A DNA stretch of 48,877 nucleotides from Yoonia sp. (GTDB taxonomy: Bacteria > Pseudomonadota > Alphaproteobacteria > Rhodobacterales > Rhodobacteraceae), in contig NZ_JAFMHR010000005.1 in assembly GCF_017854415.1 (NCBI RefSeq), forward strand, positions 1 through 48,877, given 5' to 3'. The position numbers were made by a program, and so were the translations under genes. Below are positions 8,265 to 16,446 of this stretch, one piece after another (positions within the stretch are counted from its first letter, which is position 1; every line of letters starts with the position of its first letter). Under the pieces are notes generated by a model. That model had not been told where the DNA came from. It worked only from the letters and a program-made list of their open reading frames with translations, and made no database searches.

Positions 8265-9038
8265 TCAAGCTAAGATTTCATGAACAAGCGCACTTTTGGG
8301 GTCTGCCATATCTTCGATTACATTGAAGTGGTGAAGACCGGGTACAACTACTTCTTTACAATGCCATGCATCCGCGAGCGCATGCGCTTGGGCGATGAAA
8401 ACCGGCCTTTCATCCCCGCCGACCCAGACGGTGACCGCCGGTTTGGGCGCTGGCAAATGCACGGGGCTTTCGCGCAAAACTTCGGCTTGGGTCAATTGCA
8501 GGTCTTTGTTCATGGACGTCTGTATCAATGGCGCAAGATCACCAACCGGCGACACAGGTACTATTTTCTCAACCCGTCGCTGCCAACCGATTGGACGCGG
8601 ATCAGCCATGACGCGCGCAACCAAATGCCCGCCCGCTGAATGCCCAACCAGCCGGATCGGCCCCGGTACACGGTCCGCAGCCATTGCAATAGCTTGGGTC
8701 ACCTGCTGCCCAATATCGGTGATCCGGACGTCAGGACACAAATCATAGGACGGCATCGCTACGGCCCAACCCTGCGCAAGCGGCCCTGCAGCCAGATGCG
8801 ACCAGAAAGATTTATCAAAGCGCAGCCAATAACCCCCATGCACAAAAACAACCAAGCCCTTGGCAAGCCGGTCAGGATGAAACAAATCCAGTTTTTGACG
8901 GGCAGTTTCGCCATATGGCAAATCTATTTCGCACAAACACTCTGCCCGAAACTTGGCTGCCGCCTGCGCCCATTTGTCCGGATAGGCGTCAGAACCCGGA
9001 ATATACGCCGCATTCGCATAAGCATCGTCGAAATCCAT
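8265..9038 (-). CDS. Alpha/beta hydrolase (esterase / kynurenine formamidase-like)
   Basis: 257-residue alpha/beta hydrolase. The oxyanion-hole motif HGGYW (67-71) and nucleophile elbow GHSAGG (Ser134) place it near the HGGxW esterases and arylformamidases. The catalytic acid is probably Asp209 in VGGDERP and the base His236 or His237 in GLHHFNV. Kynurenine formamidase is possible, but no tryptophan-degradation genes are adjacent, so the substrate is open. ATG 9038 lies 5 nt after a GGGGG Shine-Dalgarno; ATG 9041 would be too close. It is divergent from the gabD-like gene with about 65 bp between starts. Confidence 0.82.
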   Translation of the reverse strand: MDFDDAYANAAYIPGSDAYPDKWAQAAAKFRAECLCEIDLPYGETARQKLDLFHPDRLAKGLVVFVHGGYWLRFDKSFWSHLAAGPLAQGWAVAMPSYDLCPDVRITDIGQQVTQAIAMAADRVPGPIRLVGHSAGGHLVARVMADPRPIGWQRRVEKIVPVSPVGDLAPLIQTSMNKDLQLTQAEVLRESPVHLPAPKPAVTVWVGGDERPVFIAQAHALADAWHCKEVVVPGLHHFNVIEDMADPKSALVHEILA

Positions 9039-9103
9039 CATGTCCCCCTTTACGGCACTCCCCTGCATCGTTCAGATAGCGCCAAAGTATAAGGGAGACC
9101 ACC

Positions 9104-10582
9104 ATGCTCGATGAAACAACCAATCTAAAGTCCATGCTATCCCGCCCAGATCTTGTCTGCGATCAGGCCTACATATCAGGTGAATGGGTAAACGCTGCTA
9201 GCGGCAAAACCTTTGATGTGACCAATCCCGCACGCGGTGACGTGATCGCAAAAGTCCCCGATTTGTCGCGCGCCGAAGTGGCCGCAGCCATTGCAACGGC
9301 CGAAAAAGCACAAAAGCCATGGGCGGCCCGCGCTGCCAAGGAACGCGCAAACATCCTGCGCAAATGGTTTGATCTGTTGATGGCAAACCAAGAAGACCTC
9401 GCGATCATCATGACCGCAGAGCAAGGCAAACCACTGGCCGAAGCACGCGGCGAAGTCGCCTATGGCGCGTCATTCGTGGAATGGTTCGCAGAAGAAGCAA
9501 AACGCGTCTACGGCGAAACAATCCCGGGCCACATGGCCGACAAACGCATCACCGTGATTAAACAGCCCATCGGTGTCGCCGCAGGTATTACGCCTTGGAA
9601 CTTCCCCAACGCGATGATCGCCCGCAAAGTGGCACCGGCACTGGCTGCGGGTTGTTCATTCGTGATCCGCCCCGCATCGCTCACACCGCTGTCGGCACTT
9701 GCGATGGCAAAGTTGGGCGAAGAGGCCGGCATTCCCAAGGGACTATTTTCGGTTGTGACGTCCACCTCAGCATCCGAAGTCGGCAAAGAATTCTGCGAAA
9801 ACCCGATTGTGCGCAAACTGACCTTCACAGGATCAACCGAGGTTGGCCGCATCTTGCTGCGCCAAGCGGCCGATCAGGTCATGAAATGCTCGATGGAACT
9901 GGGCGGCAACGCGCCATTCATCGTCTTTGACGATGCCGACCTAGACGAGGCCGTGATTGGCGCAATCGCCTGCAAATTCCGCAATAACGGTCAGACCTGC
10001 GTCTGCGCCAACCGGATTTATGTGCAAAAGGGTGTCTATGATAACTTTGCTGCGAAGCTTAAGGTTGCTGTTGAAAAACTCTTGGTTGGCGATGGCCTGA
10101 CTGACGGCACGACCCTTGGACCGCTGATTGAACCTGCAGCCGTTGATAAGGTGCAAGAACACCTTGATGACGCGCTCGCCAAAGGCGGCAAAATCCTGAC
10201 TGGCGGCAAGCCGCACAGCTATGGCGGTCAGTTCTTCGAGCCGACAATCGTCACCAACGCCACGAAGGATATGCTGGTCAGCAAGGACGAAACATTCGGG
10301 CCCTTTGCGCCACTGTTCATGTTTGAAAACGAAGACGATGTGATCGCCCAAGCCAACGACACGATCTTTGGTCTGGCTTCCTATTTCTATGCAAAAGACC
10401 TCAGCCGGGTGACGAAAGTTGCCGAAGCTTTAGAATATGGAATTGTGGGCGTTAACACGGGCATCATTTCAACCGAAGTGGCCCCGTTTGGCGGCGTCAA
10501 ACAGTCCGGTTTGGGCCGCGAAGGATCAAGCCACGGCATCGATGACTACCTTGAGATGAAATACATCTGCACAAGCGTCTAA
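9104..10582 (+). CDS. gabD: NAD(P)-dependent succinate-semialdehyde dehydrogenase
   Basis: Aldehyde dehydrogenase that oxidises succinate semialdehyde to succinate in GABA catabolism. The 492-residue chain closely tracks E. coli GabD: PWNFP, the NAD-fold FTGSTEVG, the general base Glu265 in MELGGNAPF, and the catalytic cysteine in GQTCVCANR (Cys299, with Cys301 as a possible redox partner). The C-terminus GLGREGSSHGIDDYLEMKY is typical of GabD. The usual Lys of the (V/L)KPA cofactor motif is Arg189 (FVIRPAS). A strong Shine-Dalgarno GGGAG precedes the ATG. It is monocistronic: no GABA transaminase adjoins it. Confidence 0.93.
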   Translation: MLDETTNLKSMLSRPDLVCDQAYISGEWVNAASGKTFDVTNPARGDVIAKVPDLSRAEVAAAIATAEKAQKPWAARAAKERANILRKWFDLLMANQEDLAIIMTAEQGKPLAEARGEVAYGASFVEWFAEEAKRVYGETIPGHMADKRITVIKQPIGVAAGITPWNFPNAMIARKVAPALAAGCSFVIRPASLTPLSALAMAKLGEEAGIPKGLFSVVTSTSASEVGKEFCENPIVRKLTFTGSTEVGRILLRQAADQVMKCSMELGGNAPFIVFDDADLDEAVIGAIACKFRNNGQTCVCANRIYVQKGVYDNFAAKLKVAVEKLLVGDGLTDGTTLGPLIEPAAVDKVQEHLDDALAKGGKILTGGKPHSYGGQFFEPTIVTNATKDMLVSKDETFGPFAPLFMFENEDDVIAQANDTIFGLASYFYAKDLSRVTKVAEALEYGIVGVNTGIISTEVAPFGGVKQSGLGREGSSHGIDDYLEMKYICTSV

Positions 10583-10593
10583 CACCGCTTTTC

Positions 10594-10637
10594 GCGGGCC
10601 TTTGTCAGTGCGTCGACGCGCAATGATTTAGGCCCGC
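10594..10637. repeat. Nested inverted repeat downstream of gabD
   Basis: Outer 8-bp arms GCGGGCCT (10594-10601) and AGGCCCGC (10630-10637) enclose a perfect 10-bp palindrome GCGTCGACGC (10610-10619). No T-run follows on either strand, so it is not an obvious intrinsic terminator. It may still end the gabD transcript with Rho, protect its 3' end, or bind a protein. The rest of the gap (10638-10706) shows nothing I can name. Confidence 0.6.
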
Positions 10638-10706
10638 ACACAACTTTCACAAAATAATTGCGGCTGCCGCCAAGGATTGACCATTCGCGCGCGTCCAACC
10701 ACCGTA

Positions 10707-11249
10707 ATGCGTATGATAACCAGCGATGAAGACTTGGCCGAAGCGGCCGCAGCCGGTGACGGTGCGGCCTTCGCAAGCTTGCTTGATCGTCACTATGATC
10801 GCTTGTTTGCGTTTTGCTTTCGACTGACAGGTACACGCTCCGAAGCCGAGGATCTGACCCAAGATATCTGTGCTGCATTACCTGCAAAGCTAGGCAGTTA
10901 TCAAAAACGCGCCAAGGTCACGACTTGGCTATACCGCGTCGCTGTCAATGCAGCCCACGACCGGCGGCGCAAGCGCGCCACTTACGCCAAAGCAACCAAC
11001 GGCTGGGGCGATTGGGAAATTCAACGGACCGCGACCAACAATGACATGTCCGAAAAGCTGGACTGGTTGACCGTCGCAATGTCCCAGCTTTCACAAGACC
11101 TGCGCGACACGCTCGCATTGGTTCTGGACGACATGACCCACGCCCAAGCAGGCGAAGTTCTGGGCGTGTCCGAAGGCACGATTAGTTGGCGCATGTCAGA
11201 GGCAAAGAAGGCTTTGCGCGCGTTAAAAGAACAAGAGGGCAAGACATGA
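10707..11249 (+). CDS. RNA polymerase sigma factor, ECF / sigma-70 family
   Basis: 180-residue sigma factor with region 2 (FASLLDRHYDRLFAFCFRLT then AEDLTQDICA) and region 4 (LSQDLRDTLALVLDDMTHAQ followed by the helix-turn-helix GEVLGVSEGTISWRM), but no region 1.1 or 3, which fits the ECF class. ATG 10707 or 10713 is the likely start; the frame opens with a TTG at 10677. No clear Shine-Dalgarno is present. The last codons overlap the next gene in an ATGA (11246-11249), so the two are probably co-translated and functionally linked. The target promoters are unknown. Confidence 0.85.
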   Translation: MRMITSDEDLAEAAAAGDGAAFASLLDRHYDRLFAFCFRLTGTRSEAEDLTQDICAALPAKLGSYQKRAKVTTWLYRVAVNAAHDRRRKRATYAKATNGWGDWEIQRTATNNDMSEKLDWLTVAMSQLSQDLRDTLALVLDDMTHAQAGEVLGVSEGTISWRMSEAKKALRALKEQEGKT

Positions 11250-11953
11250 ACGATGACCTCAACAAACTGAAATCATTGATGGATGATGCAACGCCAAAGC
11301 CTGATCATGTTCGCAGGACCGCCCACATTGCATTGGCACAAGACAGTTTTGCGGTATTTCATCAGGCGCGTAATGCGAAAGAAGCAGCGCCAACTGGAAC
11401 CATTTGGCAACGCGCAAGTGCTTGGTTGCAAAGCGGTCCCGCAAAGGGCCTTGTTACTGCGTCAGTATTGGTCGTCGCAGCCAGCCTGTTTTTGGAGACA
11501 CCGCCGAGTACAAATCAACTTAGCGCGCCTGTGGAATCGGTTGAACCCGCCCAGGAGGGTCTGGTCGCAGAATTTGCAGCTCCGGCCCAAATGATCACAG
11601 CAGATGATGCCCCTGTAGCAGCTAGAATGGCTGCACGCAGCGTTGCCGTTCAGACATCATACGACGCAATACGCGCAGCGCTCTTGCAAGGGAAACTACC
11701 ATCACAAAGTGACGTGCAGATCGCAGAAATGGTCAATGCATTTGCCTACGATTCCGACACGCCAGAGATCGACGCAAATTTTGCCGAAGCAATTGAGAGT
11801 TTCGGTATTTTGCTACGCGACCCTCAAGCAGTTGGGGATAAAGGCTATGACGATGTCATTGCGCGCGCGCAGGCAAACCTTGGGCCCGACATTTCGGGGC
11901 AACGCGCAGAAGCCGTGATGTTGATGCGGCTAGCCAAAGATTTATCGCAATAA
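11246..11953 (+). CDS. ECF-linked membrane protein: VWA-family flanks without the VWA domain
   Basis: 235-residue protein, coupled to the sigma factor by a 4-nt overlap. A cytoplasmic N-terminus (1-66; LKSLMDDATPKPDHVRR, anti-sigma-like position), one transmembrane segment (about 67-83), and an acidic Ala/Pro/Glu-rich periplasmic linker are seen. SYDAIRAALLQGKLP...EMVNAFAYD (138-169) resembles the N-terminal module of VWA/YfbK-like proteins. The C-terminus (about 175-234: ANFAEAIESFGILL, GYDDVIARA, QRAEAVMLMRLAKDL) resembles the DUF3520-type tail of the same proteins. The VWA domain of several hundred residues that normally lies between is absent, and the reading frame is intact. It may act as a membrane anti-sigma factor, but that is inference. 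The alternative start in frame at 11186 lies inside the sigma gene. Confidence 0.68.
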   Translation: MNDDLNKLKSLMDDATPKPDHVRRTAHIALAQDSFAVFHQARNAKEAAPTGTIWQRASAWLQSGPAKGLVTASVLVVAASLFLETPPSTNQLSAPVESVEPAQEGLVAEFAAPAQMITADDAPVAARMAARSVAVQTSYDAIRAALLQGKLPSQSDVQIAEMVNAFAYDSDTPEIDANFAEAIESFGILLRDPQAVGDKGYDDVIARAQANLGPDISGQRAEAVMLMRLAKDLSQ

Positions 11954-11963
11954 TTGCCGCATG

Positions 11964-11987
11964 TAAGGTGGACAGAAATCCACCTTA
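11964..11987. terminator. Hairpin between convergent genes
   Basis: Perfect 9-bp stem (TAAGGTGGA 11964-11972 / TCCACCTTA 11979-11987) with a CAGAAA loop, located between two convergent stop codons and including the stop of the serine hydrolase gene. There is no clear T-run on either side, so efficiency as an intrinsic terminator is uncertain. Confidence 0.5.
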
Positions 11988-12986
11988 TCCCATTTGGGTT
12001 TGGGCCGCCGGCAATATCTGGCCCTCAATCAGGTTCTTGATATCACCAAAATACCCGCCGCTGCGTGCAGGCTGTGTAGGGTCAGACGTCAAAGCCAGCG
12101 TCAATTCAACGGTCGGCGCCACACAAATAATCTGCCCACCGTAGCCGCGCGCCAACGCATAGGGCACCCCAGCACCCGATCCCAAAAACCAGCCATACCC
12201 ATAATTTAATCCCGAAAACGCAGAACGTGTCCGCACCTCAAACGAGCGTTTAACCCAATCGGCACTCAAAACCTGCACGCCATCAAAGGTCCCATTCTGG
12301 CGATACATTTCGCCAAACCGCACCATGCCTTCGAGGGTCAATGACATCTCGTTTCCGCCCAGATAACGCCCCTGCGGATCGCGGGTCCAACTGGGTATTT
12401 CGATGCCCAATGGTGCACCAATCCGCGTACGGGCCAAGGCACGCAGGGACTGCCCTGATACTTCAGACAAGACCGCGCCCAACACATGAAACGATCCCGT
12501 CGAATACAGCATCCGCGAACCCGGCTCTGCGACAAATTCGCGACCCAGCGCATTGGCAACCCAATTGCTACTGCTTACCCAGCCGCCATAATTGGCCCCT
12601 GATGTCCGCTCTAGCCCGGCCTGCATCGTAATCAGATTTGCGATTGTGATCCCAGCAACACGCGGATCAGCCTCGCGCGGGATCAACTGGGGTGCTACAT
12701 CGCCCAACCGCGCCTCTAGTGATGCTATCTCACCGCGATCAAGTGCGGCACCCGTCAGCGCTGCTACAACAGTCTTTGAGACCGATTTGATCGGCACCGC
12801 TCGCCCGATTGATGGGCCGCGAAACACCTGCGAGAGAACAATGCGCCCCGATTGACGAATAGCAAGCGCGTTGCACTGATCAAGCGCACTAGCGCGCGCT
12901 GAAATGTCGGCCCACGGGTCTGCCTGTGCAAAAGAAGGCGACGCAAGAACCGCCCCACTGCCTACCAAAAAGCTGCGCCTGTCCAT
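11985..12986 (-). CDS. Serine hydrolase, beta-lactamase/penicillin-binding fold, Tat-type signal
   Basis: 333-residue exported enzyme of the beta-lactamase (class C / EstB-like) superfamily. MDRRSFLVGSGAVLASPSFA is a short signal sequence with a twin-arginine RRSFL motif, suggesting folded export. The nucleophile motif is SVSK (Ser68-x-x-Lys71). The second motif is Tyr160 in YSTGS; the usual YxN/YxS is YST, which I have seen in related hydrolases annotated as 6-aminohexanoate-dimer hydrolase-like. The substrate is unknown. GAGGA 7 nt upstream supports ATG 12986; the open frame to 13082 would bury the signal sequence. It lies 77 bp downstream of hyi on the same strand. Confidence 0.82.
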   Translation of the reverse strand: MDRRSFLVGSGAVLASPSFAQADPWADISARASALDQCNALAIRQSGRIVLSQVFRGPSIGRAVPIKSVSKTVVAALTGAALDRGEIASLEARLGDVAPQLIPREADPRVAGITIANLITMQAGLERTSGANYGGWVSSSNWVANALGREFVAEPGSRMLYSTGSFHVLGAVLSEVSGQSLRALARTRIGAPLGIEIPSWTRDPQGRYLGGNEMSLTLEGMVRFGEMYRQNGTFDGVQVLSADWVKRSFEVRTRSAFSGLNYGYGWFLGSGAGVPYALARGYGGQIICVAPTVELTLALTSDPTQPARSGGYFGDIKNLIEGQILPAAQTQMG

Positions 12987-13063
12987 GTAAAAATCCTCTG
13001 ACCGCTTGCTATAAGAACAATAGGCCACCGCCGTTGATTGGCGACTAACAATCCCGTGGGGTG

Positions 13064-13819
13064 CTAGCTTTTCGCAGCCCAACCAACACCCGCAAGCGTT
13101 GTCGTGCGCGGTTTATACTCACCAGCCACCCAACCCTGATAGCCTTGTGTATCCAGATCAGCAAAGAACGCAGGATAATCGATCTGCCCCTGATCCGGTT
13201 CCGAGCGGTCCGGCATCTGCGCCACCTGAACATGCGCCGTGATGTCGCGCATCGCGGCCCACGTCCCCAGCACATCGCCGGTGATCTTAGCGGCATGGAA
13301 AGTGTCAAACTGCAGCCGCAAGTTAGGCGCGTCAATCAAAGTGACAATCTCGCGACCCAAATCAAAATCGTTCAGGAAATATCCCGGGATCGTATCGTTG
13401 TTGATCGGCTCTATCGTGAGGCTTTGATCCGGCGCCTCTGCCGCGGCCCAGCGCAGGTTCTCAATAAATGTAGCCTTAGCCTCCGCACCTTCCGCCGCAC
13501 CCGACATGATATGCAGATGCTGTGCACCCAACGTCTGCGCATAGCGCAACGCGCGTTTGAAATCAGTGCGAAACCGCTGCTCCAAACCTGGCACTGCTGC
13601 AAACCCTTGATCGCCGCCTGTGTAGTTCGGCGGCGGGCAATTGATCAGCGCCATATGCAAATCATGCTTGGCCAGTTCTTTGACGATATCTTGGGCGTTC
13701 ACGTCATATGGAGACAGAACCTCGACAGCATCAAACCCTGCCCCTTTGGCAGCTTCAAAGCGTTCCAGAAATGGCAGTTCTGTGAATAACCAAGTAAGGT
13801 TGGCGCAGAGTTTGGGCAT
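13064..13819 (-). CDS. hyi: Hydroxypyruvate isomerase family protein
   Basis: 251-residue TIM-barrel enzyme that interconverts hydroxypyruvate and tartronate semialdehyde in glyoxylate metabolism. The metal and catalytic residues are in place: Glu137 (TIEPIN), Asp172 and His175 (FDTFH), Gln198 (VQVAQ), Glu234 (GEYKP), with NCPPPNYTGGD and MSGAAEG as further family signatures. A very strong Shine-Dalgarno (AGGAGGT) precedes the ATG by 5-6 nt, the best in this neighbourhood, suggesting high expression. The usual partners (glyoxylate carboligase, tartronate semialdehyde reductase) are not adjacent; glcDEF 9.5 kb away feeds glyoxylate into the same pathway. Confidence 0.9.
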   Translation of the reverse strand: MPKLCANLTWLFTELPFLERFEAAKGAGFDAVEVLSPYDVNAQDIVKELAKHDLHMALINCPPPNYTGGDQGFAAVPGLEQRFRTDFKRALRYAQTLGAQHLHIMSGAAEGAEAKATFIENLRWAAAEAPDQSLTIEPINNDTIPGYFLNDFDLGREIVTLIDAPNLRLQFDTFHAAKITGDVLGTWAAMRDITAHVQVAQMPDRSEPDQGQIDYPAFFADLDTQGYQGWVAGEYKPRTTTLAGVGWAAKS

Positions 13820-13871
13820 ATGACACCTCCTAGGGGGGATTCAGAATGAAGCGTTGAACTGAAAAACGAAC

Positions 13872-14459
13872 CTATTCCAATTCCGCAGAAGGAATAATCG
13901 GGAAGAAGACCCCGTCAGAATATACTCCAAACCATTGCGCGCCTGCGTGCGCCGCATGTTCGCCAAGCTCAACCAACCGGTAAAACGACTTGCGGTCGAT
14001 CAAGGCTTCCAGATTGGCACGGACCAAGACATAAGGCGACGGCTCGCCTGTTTGCGGATCTCGGACAACACGGATCGGATGATCCTTGCCCGCAATCATT
14101 CGGTCACCCACATTCGTCTCAAACTCTAGCCCATCACCACGCTTGTTGAAATCAACGGCCACAAAAGGCGCATCATCAACCGTGATCCCGACCTTTTCGA
14201 CCGGGGTGACCAAAACATAGTCATCACCATCACGGCGCAGAATCGTTGAAAATAGTTTCACCAGTTCGTGCCTGCCAATAGGCGTGCCCATGTAAAACCA
14301 CGTCCCGTCACGGGCAATCCGCATGTCGATATCGCCACAATGCGGCGGATTCCACAAATGTACGGGTGGCAAACCGCCTTTTTGGGCGGCGCGGGCGCTA
14401 CTAGCGAGGCTTTCTGCCGACGGAGTAACAATCTTTTGTGTGGTCATTGTTTTTGCCAT
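13872..14459 (-). CDS. DUF1285 domain-containing protein
   Basis: 195-residue soluble protein of the DUF1285 family, for which structures exist but no function is established. Recognisable parts are LPPVHLWNPPHCGDIDMRIARDGTW-type opening (about 30-53), GRHELVKLFSTILRRDGD, and APFVAVDFNKRGDGLEFETNVGD, ending at the region YRLVELGEH...WFGVYSDG. It is divergent from the moxR operon with 58 bp between starts, an arrangement that recurs in alphaproteobacteria to my knowledge and may mean shared control. ATG 14459 was preferred over ATG 14447; the frame is open to 14945, but that extension overlaps moxR and is an artefact. Confidence 0.85.
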   Translation of the reverse strand: MAKTMTTQKIVTPSAESLASSARAAQKGGLPPVHLWNPPHCGDIDMRIARDGTWFYMGTPIGRHELVKLFSTILRRDGDDYVLVTPVEKVGITVDDAPFVAVDFNKRGDGLEFETNVGDRMIAGKDHPIRVVRDPQTGEPSPYVLVRANLEALIDRKSFYRLVELGEHAAHAGAQWFGVYSDGVFFPIIPSAELE

Positions 14460-14517
14460 TGGGTGAGATGGGTTTATCTGTTCGTATACACGAATATAGC
14501 TCATGCGGAGGAATGTC

Positions 14518-15525
14518 ATGGCCAACGACACCGATCTTGTCACCCAAATCGAAACCTTGGGTGTAAAACTAGGTGAAGCACGCACCAGTATCGCGGCCCG
14601 ATTTATCGGCCAACCGCGTGTCGTGGACCTGACCCTGACTGCGCTGATCTGCGGCGGGCATGCTGTGCTTGTTGGACTGCCCGGCCTTGGTAAAACTCGC
14701 CTTGTCGATACGCTGTCGACGGTGATGGGTCTCAAGGGCAATCGCATCCAATTTACACCGGACTTGATGCCTGCAGACATATTAGGCTCTGAAGTGCTCG
14801 AAACCTCCGAGGGTGGCAAACGCAATTTTCGGTTTATTGAAGGTCCGATTTTTTGCCAACTGCTGATGGCAGACGAGATTAACCGCGCGTCCCCACGCAC
14901 CCAATCGGCGCTTTTGCAGGCGATGCAGGAAAAAGAAGTCACCATCGCAGGCGAACACCGCCCGCTTGGAGTACCGTTTCACGTCCTCGCCACGCAAAAC
15001 CCAATTGAACAAGAAGGTACCTACCCGCTGCCAGAAGCACAGCTTGACCGTTTCCTCGTCCAAATCGATGTTCCCTACCCTGATCGTGCCACTGAAAAAG
15101 ACATCCTGATCGCCACAACTGGCGCGACCGAAGCACAATCGAACCAAGTCTTCACCGCGCAAGAACTGCTCGATGCCCAAGACTTGCTACGCCGCATGCC
15201 TGTAGGCGAAAACATTGTGGAAATGATCCTTGATCTGGTACGCGCTTGCCGTCCGGACGACGAAAACGCGCCCGATCTGGTCCGCCAAAACGTAAGTTGG
15301 GGGCCAGGTCCGCGTGCAGCTCAGGCACTAATGCTGACAGTCCGCGCCCAAGCCCTGCTTGAAGGACGGCTTGCCCCATCCGCAGAAGACGTGCGCGCAA
15401 TGGCAGTTCCAGTGTTGGAACACCGCATGGCCCTATCATTTGCGGCACGTGCACGCGGTGAAAGCATCCACCACGTCATCAATACCGTTGCCGATCAAAT
15501 CACGACGGTCGCGGCGGCTGCATGA
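14518..15525 (+). CDS. moxR: MoxR family AAA+ ATPase
   Basis: 335-residue MoxR-type AAA+ ATPase, a chaperone-like motor that works with VWA-domain proteins. Walker A is GLPGLGKT (53-60), Walker B LLMADE (115-120), then INRASPRTQSALLQAMQE, the MoxR insertion HxPLGVPFHVLATQNPIE, and QLDRFL with the arginine finger. ATG 14518 is preceded by GGAGG at good spacing. It is the first gene of a tightly packed five-gene run; its stop overlaps the DUF58 start (ATGA). Its likely clients are the membrane proteins encoded downstream. Confidence 0.93.
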   Translation: MANDTDLVTQIETLGVKLGEARTSIAARFIGQPRVVDLTLTALICGGHAVLVGLPGLGKTRLVDTLSTVMGLKGNRIQFTPDLMPADILGSEVLETSEGGKRNFRFIEGPIFCQLLMADEINRASPRTQSALLQAMQEKEVTIAGEHRPLGVPFHVLATQNPIEQEGTYPLPEAQLDRFLVQIDVPYPDRATEKDILIATTGATEAQSNQVFTAQELLDAQDLLRRMPVGENIVEMILDLVRACRPDDENAPDLVRQNVSWGPGPRAAQALMLTVRAQALLEGRLAPSAEDVRAMAVPVLEHRMALSFAARARGESIHHVINTVADQITTVAAAA

Positions 15526-16394
15526 CCGAACCGCTCGCCTTACGCTCACAAGCAGAAGCACTTGCCGGACCTTTGCCGCCGCTGTTGGCAGAGGCAGAGC
15601 ATTTGGCGACGACAGTTCTGTTGGGCGATCATGGGCGCAGGCGGGCGGGCACGGGCGATACATTCTGGCAATACCGCCCCGCGCAACCGCATGACGCGGC
15701 GCGTAGTATCGATTGGCGGCGCTCTGCGCGGTCCGATGCTAATTTCGTGCAAGACAAAGAGTGGCAAATCGCACAGTCAGTCATTCTATGGGTAGATCAA
15801 GCGGCAGCGATGACATTCCGTTCGCACGATAACCTGCCTCGCAAAGGGTTGCGCGCCCGCACCCTGGGCCTTGCCTGCGCGATCTTACTGATCCGCGGCG
15901 GCGAAAGGGTCGGGCTTTCAGGGCTGCGTCTTCCGCCACGTCGGGGCGAAGCCCAACTGATGCAGATGGCGAAGCTATTGTCCCAAGATGACGACACCGA
16001 CTATGGGGCACCTGAATCGCAAGGTATGCTGCCGCATTCGCGGGCCTTGTTCATCAGCGATTTTCTGGGCGACATTAAACCGATCGAAGACGCCTTGCTG
16101 CGTGCCGCTGATCGCGGTGTTGGCGGTGCGTTGCTGCAAATCCTCGACCCCCAAGAAGAAGCATTCCCTTTCGAAGGGCGCACAGTATTCGAGAGCATGT
16201 CAGGCGGGCTGCGGCATGAAACACTCAAAGCCAGCGACCTGAAATCACGCTACCTCGACCGGCTGGCCGCACGCAAAGATAAGCTGCAGCATCTTGCACG
16301 CATCACCGGCTGGCAATTCCAAACGCACCACACAGGCCAAAGTGCAACAAACGCACTCCTGTGGCTCTACAACGCGCTGGAGCGGCAGGCATGA
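15522..16394 (+). CDS. DUF58 domain-containing protein
   Basis: 290-residue protein of the DUF58 family, regular companion of MoxR ATPases. The signature block is GTGDTFWQYRPAQPHD followed by AARSIDWRRSARSD (about 43-72), then KEWQIAQSVILWVDQAAAM, which resembles the first strand of a VWA fold with a degenerate metal site, and SRALFISDFLGD near the middle. No transmembrane segment stands out. Start overlaps moxR by 4 nt. The role is inferred only from association: an adaptor between MoxR and the membrane VWA-like proteins. Confidence 0.9.
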   Translation: MTEPLALRSQAEALAGPLPPLLAEAEHLATTVLLGDHGRRRAGTGDTFWQYRPAQPHDAARSIDWRRSARSDANFVQDKEWQIAQSVILWVDQAAAMTFRSHDNLPRKGLRARTLGLACAILLIRGGERVGLSGLRLPPRRGEAQLMQMAKLLSQDDDTDYGAPESQGMLPHSRALFISDFLGDIKPIEDALLRAADRGVGGALLQILDPQEEAFPFEGRTVFESMSGGLRHETLKASDLKSRYLDRLAARKDKLQHLARITGWQFQTHHTGQSATNALLWLYNALERQA

Positions 16395-16446
16395 TGCATA
16401 AAACCCCACCTCGCTTTGTTCCAAATACTCAAAAGGGCCACGCATA

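Noticed and set aside
11746-11780. Frameshift or pseudogene at the junction of the VWA-less protein
   Set aside because: The frame is continuous from the sigma-overlapping ATG to a normal stop, and both flanks are in the same frame, so it is treated as an intact gene with a domain loss.
13872-14945. Long 357-aa minus-strand frame covering DUF1285 and beyond
   Set aside because: Only the last 195 codons resemble DUF1285; the first 162 are antisense to moxR, which is a strong gene.
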